Origin: Deltaproteobacteria bacterium RIFOXYD12_FULL_56_24
GTDB taxonomy: Bacteria > Desulfobacterota > Desulfobulbia > Desulfobulbales > Desulfurivibrionaceae
DNA length: 34,148 nt
Assembly (NCBI GenBank): GCA_001799285.1
Contig: MGTD01000054.1
Coordinates: forward strand, 10,962-45,109
Reading direction: 5' to 3'
Both the position numbers and the translations under genes were made by a program. Shown piece after piece: positions 1 to 8,446 of this stretch. The notes under the pieces are model-generated. The model searched no databases. It saw only the letters and a list, made by a program, of their open reading frames with translations, and was not told the DNA's origin. Within the stretch, counting starts at the first letter, position 1. The number at the start of each line of letters is the position of its first letter.

Positions 1-1198
1 CCACCGTGGGATTGATCAAAAAGCCGTCCTTCACCCCGTCGAGCAGCGAGTAGCGGTAGGTGGGCTGGCTGTTCTCGCAGCCGAAGGTGCGGTAGGTGTC
101 CAGCAGCAGGCGGCGTTCGGCCTCGCGCGGGTCGCGGGAGGTGGGGGCGGCTTTGTCGAAGCGCCTGAGGTAGTCGCGTGGGGTGGCGGTGAGGCCGAGT
201 TTGTAGCCGATGAAGTAGTCGAAGACTGCGCGGGCGTTGCCGCCGATGGAGCGGTGGGCCTCGTCGGAGATGACCAGATCGAAGTCGGTCGGCGAGAAAA
301 GCCGCTGGTACTTGTTGTTGAAAAGCAGTGATTGCACGGTGGTGACCACTATCTCGGCCCGCCGCCAGTCATCGCGGTTCTCCTTGTAGATCACCGTCTG
401 GAAATCGGCGGAGAGCAGCGCGCTGAAGGCCTTCTTGGCCTGATCCTCCAGTTCGAGGCGATCCACCAGAAAGAGGACGCGCCGGGCATTGCCGGTACGC
501 AGGAAGAGTTTGATGACGGCGGCAGCGGTCAGGGTCTTGCCGGTGCCGGTGGCCATTTCGAAGAGAAAACGGTCATGGTCCTCCTTTACCGCCCGTTGCA
601 GAGCGTGAACAGCCTGCAACTGATAGGGGCGCAGGAAGCGCAGCTTGTTGGTCTGGATGTAGCCGGGCCGTTCCGCCTCATTGCGCCACGCCGCTTCGGC
701 TTGGTAGTTCGGGCGCTGGGTCAGGACGATGTAGTCGTCAGCGACTCGTTCCTCGACGAGCCGTTGCGGGTTGGGCAAAACCTTCTGGTATCCGATCACC
801 GAGTCCGGGGTGGGAAAGGAGGTAATGAGGTAGGGATTGCCGCGTTCCAGATCCCAGAAGTAGTGCAGGTTGCCGTTGGAAAGGATGACGAAGCGGCAAT
901 TCAGCGACTTGGCGTATTTGCGGGCCTGTTCCTTGCCGACCAGCGGGTTTTTGTCTTCCGATTTGGCCTCAAGGACGATGAGCGGGAAGCCTTTGGCGTC
1001 GAGGAGCAGGAAGTCGATGAAGCCCTTGCCGGTCTTTTCGAAGTTCTCTCCAAGGACATCCAGATCGGATGATTTGATGGTAATGCTGGGTTCGAGGCAG
1101 ATGTTCGCGGGGGAGCTTCCCTCTGGAAAAAAGCGCCAGCCAGCCGTTTCGAGCAGTTTGTTGATCTTAATCCTGGCTGTGGCTTCTTTATCTGGCAT
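1..1198 (-). CDS. hsdR: Type I restriction enzyme R subunit (HsdR), N-terminal part, runs off window
   Basis: The 399 visible residues are the N-terminal part of a type I restriction motor subunit; the rest lies beyond base 1. HsdR cuts and translocates unmodified DNA in complex with HsdM/HsdS. Residues about 1-110 are the HSDR_N nuclease domain, with D62 and an EAK triad (E77, K79) of the PD-(D/E)xK type. Residues about 185-345 are the SF2 helicase part: Walker A GTGKT (218-222), Walker B DEAH (312-315) followed by RSIGG, and motif III LTATP (336-340). The start at 1198 follows an AGGAA ribosome site. An overlapping ATG four bases upstream is in another frame. No hsdM or hsdS is in view; they may lie further left. 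The visible part shows no damage. Confidence 0.88.
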   Translation of the reverse strand, partial: MPDKEATARIKINKLLETAGWRFFPEGSSPANICLEPSITIKSSDLDVLGENFEKTGKGFIDFLLLDAKGFPLIVLEAKSEDKNPLVGKEQARKYAKSLNCRFVILSNGNLHYFWDLERGNPYLITSFPTPDSVIGYQKVLPNPQRLVEERVADDYIVLTQRPNYQAEAAWRNEAERPGYIQTNKLRFLRPYQLQAVHALQRAVKEDHDRFLFEMATGTGKTLTAAAVIKLFLRTGNARRVLFLVDRLELEDQAKKAFSALLSADFQTVIYKENRDDWRRAEIVVTTVQSLLFNNKYQRLFSPTDFDLVISDEAHRSIGGNARAVFDYFIGYKLGLTATPRDYLRRFDKAAPTSRDPREAERRLLLDTYRTFGCENSQPTYRYSLLDGVKDGFLINPTV

Positions 1199-1657
1199 TC
1201 ATTTTCCTAGATTCCGCCGCAGTTGGCCAAACATCATAACAGGTCATTCCATGATCTTGCCCATCATGCCAGAAATCATGATTGGCAGCAAGGGACTGTT
1301 GCCTCATCCCAAGCTGATCATCAACGGAATAACATGCGATTTCTTGTATGATCGAAGGGAACGTTGTTGTGCGAGTTGCAAAAAATCCTCTTGACGCAAT
1401 AAGGACGACGCACAAAAAAACCGCTCACGGGCGGATCATCTCCCGAAGCGGCTTATATTTTCCTGATTGTTGGCGACTGTTAGCGATACTCGGTCCCTGC
1501 ATGCCCTTCTCCCCGGTGGCATTCATTTGAACAGCGAGGAGGGCAGCTTAAACAACAGGACAGGGATTGACAAGCAAAAGTTGTTAGAAACAAACCTGAT
1601 TAGGGTGACTCTTCCGCAGAGGACTGGAAATATCATCCCCTGTATGATCTTTCGCTG
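1199..1657. other. Gene-free stretch upstream of hsdR
   Basis: No reading frame here has convincing protein character. It holds the minus-strand terminator at 1414-1451 and must contain the hsdR promoter, which I could not place with confidence. It looks like decayed sequence between hsdR and the helicase relic. Confidence 0.5.
1414..1451 (-). terminator. Intrinsic terminator on minus strand
   Basis: On the minus strand a two-part stem (CCGCT at 1421-1425 with AGCGG at 1447-1451, and inner CGGG 1428-1431 with CCCG 1442-1445) is followed by seven T residues (1414-1420). It lies between the helicase relic and hsdR, so it would end transcripts from the relic side. Confidence 0.55.
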
Positions 1658-1727
1658 TCAGGCCGGCATCTCCAGGGTCTTCGCGAGGTCGCGGTAGGAA
1701 TGCCGGTCGCCTGGCACCCCAGCACAG

Positions 1728-2027
1728 ACCGCCGAGCATCAGGGGAGCCGATTCCAGCAGTTGGGCGCGTTCATCATCGGCGAGAGCAACAACGGCATTG
1801 GAGCGTAGCGCCTCCAGGTCGGAAGTGAGTTTGTGGATAAACCTTCGCCAGAAGGCAAGAGACACCGACAGGGGGCTACTTTTGGAGCAGAAGCCGAGAA
1901 AGAACAGCCAGCTGTCCGGTTTGTCGGCATATCTTGCGTAAATCTCCTTTTGCAACGTGAGATTATGCTGATTGATCCCCCTGCCGGCAAGAGGAGTCCA
2001 CTCAAGTTGGATAGAGCAGTCCGGCAT
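1728..2027 (-). pseudogene. Relic of SNF2-family helicase (N-terminal region)
   Basis: About 100 residues resemble the N-terminal region found ahead of the SNF2-associated (DUF3670-type) domain in large bacterial SNF2 helicases: a PLSVSLAFWRRF segment (residues 52-63), DLEALR, and a LLESAPLMLGG segment (90-100) where intact members continue with a GAEYL-like motif. Here the match stops at that point. The frame then runs on with unrelated sequence to 1584, and a different frame gives a short plausible C-terminal tail ending at 1658. Upstream the frame is closed by a TAG at 2043-2045. The piece is therefore cut at both ends. Such helicases are common in phage-defence islands, which fits hsdR next door. 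The family call rests on remembered motif similarity only. Confidence 0.45.
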
Positions 2028-2109
2028 CAGTATGGCGGCACCCTATTCATTCTATATGTGCAATTTAACACCTCGTCACATCTGCGGTGAAATTACGCCT
2101 CAAACAAAT

Positions 2110-2142
2110 AAAGCCCGCTTTCCTTTACAAGAAGCGGGCTTT
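2110..2142. terminator. Bidirectional hairpin downstream of tRNA-Met
   Basis: An 11-bp perfect stem (AAAGCCCGCTT at 2110-2120 with AAGCGGGCTTT at 2132-2142) lies about 35 bases past the 3' end of tRNA-Met. On either strand it is short of a long T run, but its position suits termination of the tRNA transcript. Confidence 0.6.
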
Positions 2143-2175
2143 ACGAATGAAACCGGACAAAGCCGGATTATGATC

Positions 2176-2252
2176 TGGTGGCGATGCAGGGACTTGAACC
2201 CCGGACACTACGGATATGAGCCGTATGCTCTAACCAACTGAGCTACATCGCC
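2176..2252 (-). tRNA. tRNA-Met (CAT), elongator type
   Basis: A 77-nt cloverleaf on the minus strand begins GGCGATGTAGCTCAG. The anticodon loop CTCATAT is closed by ACGG/CCGT, the T arm has GGTTCAAGTCC, and CCA is encoded at the 3' end. CAT could also be tRNA-Ile2 or initiator Met. The fully paired G1-C72 end argues against initiator, and the anticodon stem resembles elongator Met. Confidence 0.9.
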
Positions 2253-2267
2253 GTGCAAAAGAAAGTA

Positions 2268-2298
2268 CTTATATTCAGGATTTTGCGGTAATTGTCAA
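2268..2298 (-). promoter_or_regulatory. Candidate promoter of tRNA-Met
   Basis: Minus-strand TTGACA (2293-2298) and TATAAG (2268-2273) are separated by 19 bases, slightly long for sigma-70, and lie 16 bases upstream of the tRNA. It sits directly after the groL terminator, so the tRNA is likely transcribed independently. Confidence 0.5.
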
Positions 2299-2302
2299 CC
2301 AC

Positions 2303-2345
2303 AAAAAAAGCCCCCGGTGTTTCCGCGCACGAAAAACCGGGGGCT
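2303..2345 (-). terminator. groL intrinsic terminator
   Basis: On the minus strand AGCCCCCGG (2337-2345) pairs with CCGGGGGCT (2309-2317) and is followed by a seven-T run. It ends the groES-groL transcript 36 bases after the groL stop. Confidence 0.85.
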
Positions 2346-2380
2346 GCTTACCGTAAAAGAAACGGCGCGAGGCGCGGCTC

Positions 2381-4066
<1,686 letters not shown>

Positions 4067-4112
4067 TCACAAAAAATTACACAACTTGCCGGAATAACGA
4101 TTAAACGTCCGC

Positions 4113-4406
4113 TTATTTGCCCTCAAGAACCCCGAGGACATCGTCCTCACGCATGATGAGGTAATCCTCGCCATCGAGCTTGACCTCGGTGCCGCCATAC
4201 TTGGAAAAGAGAACCCGATCTCCTGCCTTGAGCTCAACGGCTACCCGCTCGCCCTTGTCGTTGAGACGGCCCTTGCCCACGGCAACAACCTTGCCCTCGG
4301 CCGGCTTTTCCTTGGCGCTGTCGGGGATAAAGAGCCCACCCTTGGTTTTCTGCTCTTCCTCCAGTCTTTTGACCAGGATGCGATCATTCAACGGACGAAT
4401 TTTCAT
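4113..4406 (-). CDS. groS: Co-chaperonin GroES (10 kDa)
   Basis: This 97-residue protein ([18 protein letters not shown]) is the heptameric lid of GroEL. The mobile-loop region (about 18-30, [11 protein letters not shown]) and the C-terminal [11 protein letters not shown] are typical. An in-frame extension to 4553 exists, but GGAGG seven bases before the ATG at 4406 and family length settle the start. It is first in the groES-groL operon behind a roughly 140-nt leader with a strong hairpin (4508-4543). No CIRCE inverted repeat (HrcA site) is visible in the leader. Confidence 0.97.
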   Translation of the reverse strand: MKIRPLNDRILVKRLEEEQKTKGGLFIPDSAKEKPAEGKVVAVGKGRLNDKGERVAVELKAGDRVLFSKYGGTEVKLDGEDYLIMREDDVLGVLEGK

Positions 4407-4507
4407 GTAATGCCTCCAGTTGTGTTTGGTAATGTATTGTGGGTAATCATGAAACGAAACAACGGGGCAACACCCGCCCGAAACGTTTCCCGATCCATAA
4501 ACGAAGC

Positions 4508-4543
4508 GGCAGGGAAGACCGTTTCGCACGGTACTTTCCTGCC
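4508..4543 (-). promoter_or_regulatory. Stable hairpin at the 5' end of the groES-groL mRNA
   Basis: A 36-base inverted repeat forms a 10-bp stem (GGCAGG..., one G-U), a two-base bulge, four more pairs and a small loop. It would be the first structure made after transcription starts near 4547. It could protect the messenger 5' end or act as a regulator-binding site. The structure is visible; the role is inference. Confidence 0.5.
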
Positions 4544-4553
4544 TTGATGGCAC

Positions 4554-4582
4554 ATAATATGTATCGGGCCTTGAAAAATCAA
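4554..4582 (-). promoter_or_regulatory. groESL promoter (sigma-70 type)
   Basis: Minus-strand TTGATT (4577-4582), a 17-base spacer and TATTAT (4554-4559), preceded by an A/T-rich stretch (4590-4610) that could act as an UP element. No good sigma-32 box pair was found. Confidence 0.65.
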
Positions 4583-4717
4583 GAGCAGCTATTTATTTTT
4601 TTTATAAAATGATATCAATCAGTTGTATTGTTATCCCGGCGCAACTCCTTTTCTCCCCAACAAAACTCAGGTAACCAATCACGGGGCAAACCCATAAAGG
4701 TCAAATAACCAAGGAAC

Positions 4718-4822
4718 AAGCGGTCACAGGGTGCCGCAGATTGCGGCAAGCGGGACGGCGATGCGTACTTTTGTACGTGAGCCGGACCGATCGCCGCAAG
4801 ATGTGGTGCCCTGTGACCGCTT
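4718..4822. repeat. 105-bp imperfect palindrome, copy 1 of a family of three
   Basis: The outer arms AAGCGGTCACAGGG (4718-4731) and its complement (4809-4822) are perfect. Stem pairing then continues through G-U wobbles and a two-base purine mismatch to GCGGC/GCCGC, around a central GCGTAC-TTTT-GTACGT hairpin. The inner part matches the elements at 14146-14251 and 20470-20575 while the arms differ. It begins seven bases after the ilvE stop and may also act as its terminator. It does not resemble a transposon end or attC site that I know. Confidence 0.75.
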
Positions 4823-4828
4823 ACAAAC

Positions 4829-5896
4829 TCAGAGCTTTATCACCCAGCCGTAAGGATCTTCCTTGGCCCCATACTGAATGGCCTGGAGTTCATCAAACAG
4901 CCGCTGAGACAAAGCGCCGGTTTTCCCGTGGTTGATCAAGCAATCCCGGCCCTGGTAATGCAGGGAGCCCACCGGCGAGATCACCGCCGCGGTGCCGGTG
5001 CCGAAGATCTCCGTAAGCGAGCCATCTTCCTGGGCCGCCAGAACCTCGTCGATGGTTATCCTGCGCTCCACTATGTCCAGGCCCCAGTCCTTGACCACCT
5101 GGATCACTGAATCCCTGGTGATTCCCGGAAGGATGCTGCCCCCCAACGGCGGGGTGATAATCTTCTCGCCGATGACGAAAAAGATATTCATGGTCCCCAC
5201 CTCTTCGATGTACCTCCGCTCCACGGCATCGAGCCAGAGCACCTGGGTGAAGCCTGCCTGCTGAGCCTCCACCGCCGCCATGATACTGGCCGCGTAGTTG
5301 CCCGCGGTTTTCACATGCCCCACCCCGCCGGGCACGGCGCGGACATATTTGTCGGTGACATAGATCTTGACCGGGTTGAAGCCTTCGGGATAGTAGGCGC
5401 CGACCGGACTCAGGATGACAAAGAAGAGATATTGCTTTGCCGGCCGCACCCCCAGGGCCGCCTCGGTGGCGATCATGGTGGGCCGGATGTAGAGCGTGGC
5501 GCCCTTGGCCGAGGGAATCCAGTCCTGATCGAGCCGCAGCAGCTCCTTGAGGGCGGCGAGGACCTTGTCCACCTCCAGTTGCGGCATGCAGAGCCGCGCC
5601 GCCGACAGATTCATCCGCGCGAGATTGTCCGCCGGCCGAAAGAGATAGATGCCGCCGTCCTTGCCCCGGTAAGCCTTCATCCCCTCGAAGATGGCCTGGC
5701 CGTAATGGAGAACCATGGCTGCCGGATCCAGGGAAAAATTCCGGTATGGCTGGATTGAGGCGTCGTGCCACCCCTTGCCTTCGGTGTACGACATGACCAG
5801 CATATGATCGCTAAAATGTCTACCGAAACCCAGGCAACTTTGGTCCGGCTTGCACTTTGCTTCTTTTTCCGTGACTCTTTCCAACTGTAGATCCAT
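4829..5896 (-). CDS. ilvE: Branched-chain amino acid aminotransferase
   Basis: This 355-residue PLP enzyme of fold type IV performs the last step of leucine, isoleucine and valine synthesis (2-oxoacid plus glutamate). The PLP lysine is K196 in GHVKTAGNYAAS. The phosphate/cofactor motifs EEVGTMNIFFV and GTGTAAVISPVG are present. The length and the N-terminal region (FGRHFSDHMLVMSY) match the longer BCAT type shared with eukaryotes and many anaerobes rather than the roughly 310-residue E. coli type. I start at 5896 because GAGG lies just upstream; a longer in-frame start at 5920 would include that ribosome site in its coding part. It stands alone on the minus strand. Confidence 0.95.
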   Translation of the reverse strand: MDLQLERVTEKEAKCKPDQSCLGFGRHFSDHMLVMSYTEGKGWHDASIQPYRNFSLDPAAMVLHYGQAIFEGMKAYRGKDGGIYLFRPADNLARMNLSAARLCMPQLEVDKVLAALKELLRLDQDWIPSAKGATLYIRPTMIATEAALGVRPAKQYLFFVILSPVGAYYPEGFNPVKIYVTDKYVRAVPGGVGHVKTAGNYAASIMAAVEAQQAGFTQVLWLDAVERRYIEEVGTMNIFFVIGEKIITPPLGGSILPGITRDSVIQVVKDWGLDIVERRITIDEVLAAQEDGSLTEIFGTGTAAVISPVGSLHYQGRDCLINHGKTGALSQRLFDELQAIQYGAKEDPYGWVIKL

Positions 5897-6108
5897 GCTC
5901 TCTTCCTCGAACAAAAACACTCCATTTCAACGCGGCATCGCCGGGTTTCCCGGCTTTCCCGACCATTATCGGCAAAAATCCTATCAAGAACCACAAATAT
6001 AAATGATAATCCGCTTCGCTGAAACAACTTATTGCAGCCGCCACGGTAAACGTGCGCATAAATGTCAAAAGCGGGGATGAGCCAGAGGGTAAAGTGAGGA
6101 AGAAAAGG

Positions 6109-6186
6109 TGGTCGGGGCGAGAGGATTCGAACCTCCGGCCTCCTGCTCCCAAGGCAGGCGCGCTAACCAGACTGCGCTACGCCCCG
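6109..6186 (-). tRNA. tRNA-Pro (TGG)
   Basis: A 78-nt cloverleaf on the minus strand begins CGGGGCGTAGCGCAG. The anticodon loop CTTGGGA is closed by CTGC.../...GCAG, the T arm is GGTTCGAATCC, and CCA is encoded. The TGG anticodon reads proline CCN codons. Confidence 0.95.
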
Positions 6187-6208
6187 ACGGACGATAATGG
6201 AAGCTGCT

Positions 6209-6237
6209 TTATTAGCACTCTGCCCGTGGCCGGTCAA
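6209..6237 (-). promoter_or_regulatory. Promoter of tRNA-Pro
   Basis: Minus-strand TTGACC (6232-6237), exactly 17 bases, then TAATAA (6209-6214), 22 bases ahead of the tRNA. Confidence 0.75.
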
Positions 6238-6321
6238 GAGAATTGTTTTTTGATCGGGATAAGGGGACGCAACGAAACGGCCAGAAACGTAAGAGATATT
6301 TCGCAAGGGCTCCTAAAAATG

Positions 6322-6350
6322 TTGACGCCCGGATGCGCACTTGCTATATT
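6322..6350 (+). promoter_or_regulatory. Promoter of tRNA-Asn
   Basis: TTGACG (6322-6327), 17 bases, TATATT (6345-6350), 23 bases upstream of the tRNA. It diverges from the tRNA-Pro promoter about 90 bases away. Confidence 0.8.
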
Positions 6351-6373
6351 GCCCGCGTTCCGTTGAATACTAA

Positions 6374-6449
6374 TCCTGGGTAGCTCAGTCGGTAGAGCAG
6401 GTGACTGTTAATCACCCTGTCGGGGGTTCGAATCCCTCCCCGGGAGCCA
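6374..6449 (+). tRNA. tRNA-Asn (GTT)
   Basis: A 76-nt cloverleaf begins TCCTGGGTAGCTCAG. The anticodon loop CTGTTAA has anticodon GTT, the T arm is GGTTCGAATCC, the discriminator is G, and CCA is encoded. Confidence 0.96.
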
Positions 6450-6458
6450 AGTAAATTC

Positions 6459-6494
6459 AAAGGCCGCCTTCTTAAACAGAGGCGGCCTTTTTTT
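6459..6494 (+). terminator. tRNA-Asn intrinsic terminator
   Basis: AAAGGCCGCCT (6459-6469) pairs with AGGCGGCCTTT (6480-6490), followed by a T run to 6494. It begins ten bases past the tRNA end. Confidence 0.9.
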
Positions 6495-6703
6495 GCGCCT
6501 TCACCACCAAGCAGCCCCCCTGCCGATTCCGCCCCCGCTTTAACGCCGCGAGGCGAAAAAATTTACCTTTTTGCCATGCCTCTCATTCGTAGTTATTTAA
6601 TGATACCGAGTGACAGCCAAAGGATGACAGGCTAATATTTAGCCATATTATCGTCTCGGTACCCAAGCACAAGAAACATGACCATCCACCCCGAGGAGGA
6701 CTT

Positions 6704-7849
6704 ATGTTTGATTTCACCTTTCACAATCCGACCAAAATTATCTTCGGCGCAGACAAGGAGGCCTTGATCGGCTCGGAACTGAGCGGTGCCGGGATCACCA
6801 GAGTCCTGCTGGTCTATGGCCGCAATTCGGTGGCCGGCAGCGGGCTGCTCGACCGGGTCATAGCCAGCCTTGGCAAAAGCAACATCGCCTGCAGCCAGTT
6901 TGGCGGGGTGGTCTCAAATCCGCTCCTTTCCCATACCAGGGAAGGGGTGGCCCTGGCCAAGCGGGACAAAGTCGAGGCTATCCTGGCGGTGGGCGGCGGT
7001 TCGGTACTCGACGAGGCCAAGGCCATCGCCGTCGGCGCTCTGGCCGAGGAGGATGTCTGGCAGTTCTTCACCGGCAAGGAGGTGGAGCGCGCCCTACCCA
7101 TCTTCACCATCCTGACCCTGGCCGCCACCGGCAGCGAGATGAACGGTAATTCGGTGATCACCAATGCCGAAACCCGCCAGAAATACAATATCTCCTCGCC
7201 CCACGCCTACCCGCGGGTCTCCATCCTCAACCCGGAGCTGACCCATTCCGTACCCCTTGATTACACGGCCTACGGAGCGGTGGACGCCATCGCCCACGTC
7301 TGCGAGGGCTATTTCACCAAGCAACCCGGCACCCACCTCCAGGACCGGCTGGTGGAAGGAATCATCAAAACGGTAATCGAAACCACCGAGCTGATCATGG
7401 CCGAGCCCGCCCACGCCAAGGCCCGCGCCTCCTTCATGTGGACCGCCACCCTGGCCTTGAACGGCCTGACCCCGGCCGGCATCGGCGCCTACAGCTTCCC
7501 GAACCACATGATCGAGCACGCCCTGAGCGGTATCTACAATATCCCGCACGGGGCCGGGCTGTCCATCGTCATGCCCGCCTGGATGAAATGGTATCTGCCG
7601 CAGAATCCTGGCCAGTTTGCGCGCTTTGCCAGGGAGATTTTCGGGCTGGATTCCGGGGAGGCGGGGATTGCGGCGCTCGAGCAGTGGTTTGTCAAGATTA
7701 ACTCGCCGGTGCGGTTAGCCGAGGTGGGGATTGCGGCAGCCGACATTGGAACCATCGCGAAAAACGCCGAAGGCCTTGCCCGCCAATGGGGTATTGGTGG
7801 AATCTACCCCAAGGCAACCATTGCCGAGATCCTGAGGCTGGCCGTGTAG
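6704..7849 (+). CDS. Iron-containing alcohol dehydrogenase (YqhD/butanol dehydrogenase type)
   Basis: This 381-residue cytoplasmic group III alcohol dehydrogenase reduces aldehydes or oxidises alcohols with NAD(P). The dinucleotide motif GGGS is at 97-100. The metal ligands of the family are all present: D194 and H198 in GAVDAIAHVCEGYF, H268 and H282. Spacing matches YqhD-like members closely. GGAGG lies 7 bases before the ATG. It has its own 200-base upstream region and no obvious partner gene. The final TAG stop (7847-7849) is part of a REP palindrome (7846-7867), so the C-terminus may have been set by that insertion. Substrate cannot be read from sequence. Confidence 0.93.
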   Translation: MFDFTFHNPTKIIFGADKEALIGSELSGAGITRVLLVYGRNSVAGSGLLDRVIASLGKSNIACSQFGGVVSNPLLSHTREGVALAKRDKVEAILAVGGGSVLDEAKAIAVGALAEEDVWQFFTGKEVERALPIFTILTLAATGSEMNGNSVITNAETRQKYNISSPHAYPRVSILNPELTHSVPLDYTAYGAVDAIAHVCEGYFTKQPGTHLQDRLVEGIIKTVIETTELIMAEPAHAKARASFMWTATLALNGLTPAGIGAYSFPNHMIEHALSGIYNIPHGAGLSIVMPAWMKWYLPQNPGQFARFAREIFGLDSGEAGIAALEQWFVKINSPVRLAEVGIAAADIGTIAKNAEGLARQWGIGGIYPKATIAEILRLAV

Positions 7850-7867
7850 GAGCGGCTTCAGCCGCGA
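7846..7867 (+). repeat. REP palindrome, left of RAYT
   Basis: A 22-base REP unit begins with the tetranucleotide GTAG, followed by GAGCGGCTTCAGCCGC, whose stem is GCGGCT/AGCCGC. It is identical to the arms at 8392-8413 and 8425-8446. Its TAG is the stop codon of the dehydrogenase gene. Confidence 0.85.
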
Positions 7868-7873
7868 TAACAG

Positions 7874-8347
7874 ATGGAAAAAACAGCACGCATTGCGCCG
7901 GGGCACCAAGCCTTGCGCAAGGGTAGGGTCACTGAATCCGGCAGGATCTACCATGTGATCACCTCCACACATGACCGGTATCCTTACTTTACCAGCTTTG
8001 CCCATGGCCGTTGCGTGGTCAGTGAAATGCGCCGGTTGGCTGAAGAGGGCTGCGTTGATTCGTTGGCCTGGGTTCTTATGCCTGACCACTTGCATTGGTT
8101 GTTTGCTCTTACCGTAAAAAATTCGTTGCCTGAAGTAATCCGCCTTTTAAAAGGCCGTTCCGCCTTTAGCCTGAACCGGATTTTACAGCGGCATGGACCG
8201 GTCTGGCAAAAGTCTTTTTATGATCATGCCCTGCGAAGGGATGAAGATGTCCGTCTGGCAGCGCATTATATAATTGCAAATCCGCTGCGGCGAGGATTGG
8301 TTGAGGATGTATTGGATTATCCTCTCTGGGATATGATCTGGTTGTAA
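7874..8347 (+). CDS. REP-associated tyrosine transposase (RAYT, Y1_Tnp/HUH)
   Basis: This 157-residue single-strand DNA nuclease is related to IS200/IS605 transposases and is thought to spread REP palindromes. The HUH motif is MPDHLHWLF with H72 and H74. A candidate catalytic tyrosine is Y116 in WQKSFYDHALR, and the family signature YIIANPLRRGLV is at 132-143. It looks intact. The gene is bracketed by REP units (7846-7867 and the pair 8392-8446), the usual genomic arrangement for RAYTs. No good ribosome site precedes the ATG, so expression may depend on readthrough from the dehydrogenase gene 24 bases upstream. It is a domesticated element rather than a free insertion sequence. Confidence 0.92.
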   Translation: MEKTARIAPGHQALRKGRVTESGRIYHVITSTHDRYPYFTSFAHGRCVVSEMRRLAEEGCVDSLAWVLMPDHLHWLFALTVKNSLPEVIRLLKGRSAFSLNRILQRHGPVWQKSFYDHALRRDEDVRLAAHYIIANPLRRGLVEDVLDYPLWDMIWL

Positions 8348-8391
8348 TCCCATTGAAATTATTGGGATTATCGCGATTGGTACCGCGATTG

Positions 8392-8446
8392 GTAGGAGCG
8401 GCTTCAGCCGCGATTCAGTGGGTTTCGCGGCTGAAGCCGCTCCTAC
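8392..8446. repeat. REP pair (BIME), right of RAYT
   Basis: Two perfect 22-base REP units face each other (8392-8413 and 8425-8446) across an 11-base spacer. Just before them CGCGATTGGTA occurs twice in tandem (8373-8394). The right-hand unit supplies the TAG stop (8443-8445 on the minus strand) of the radical SAM gene. Confidence 0.9.

Noticed and set aside
4718-4822. Integron attC site
   Set aside because: Length and palindromic form fit, but there are no RYYYAAC/GTTRRRY ends, and here the ends vary while the core is conserved, the opposite of attC.
6211-6219. TTAGCACTC, identical to one half of the CIRCE operator
   Set aside because: No GAGTGCTAA half follows at nine bases, and it overlaps the tRNA-Pro promoter; chance match.
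6604-6661. TACCGAG...CTCGGTA inverted repeat upstream of the alcohol dehydrogenase
   Set aside because: Only seven bases per arm, far apart, with no supporting second copy; could be an operator but not distinguishable from chance.
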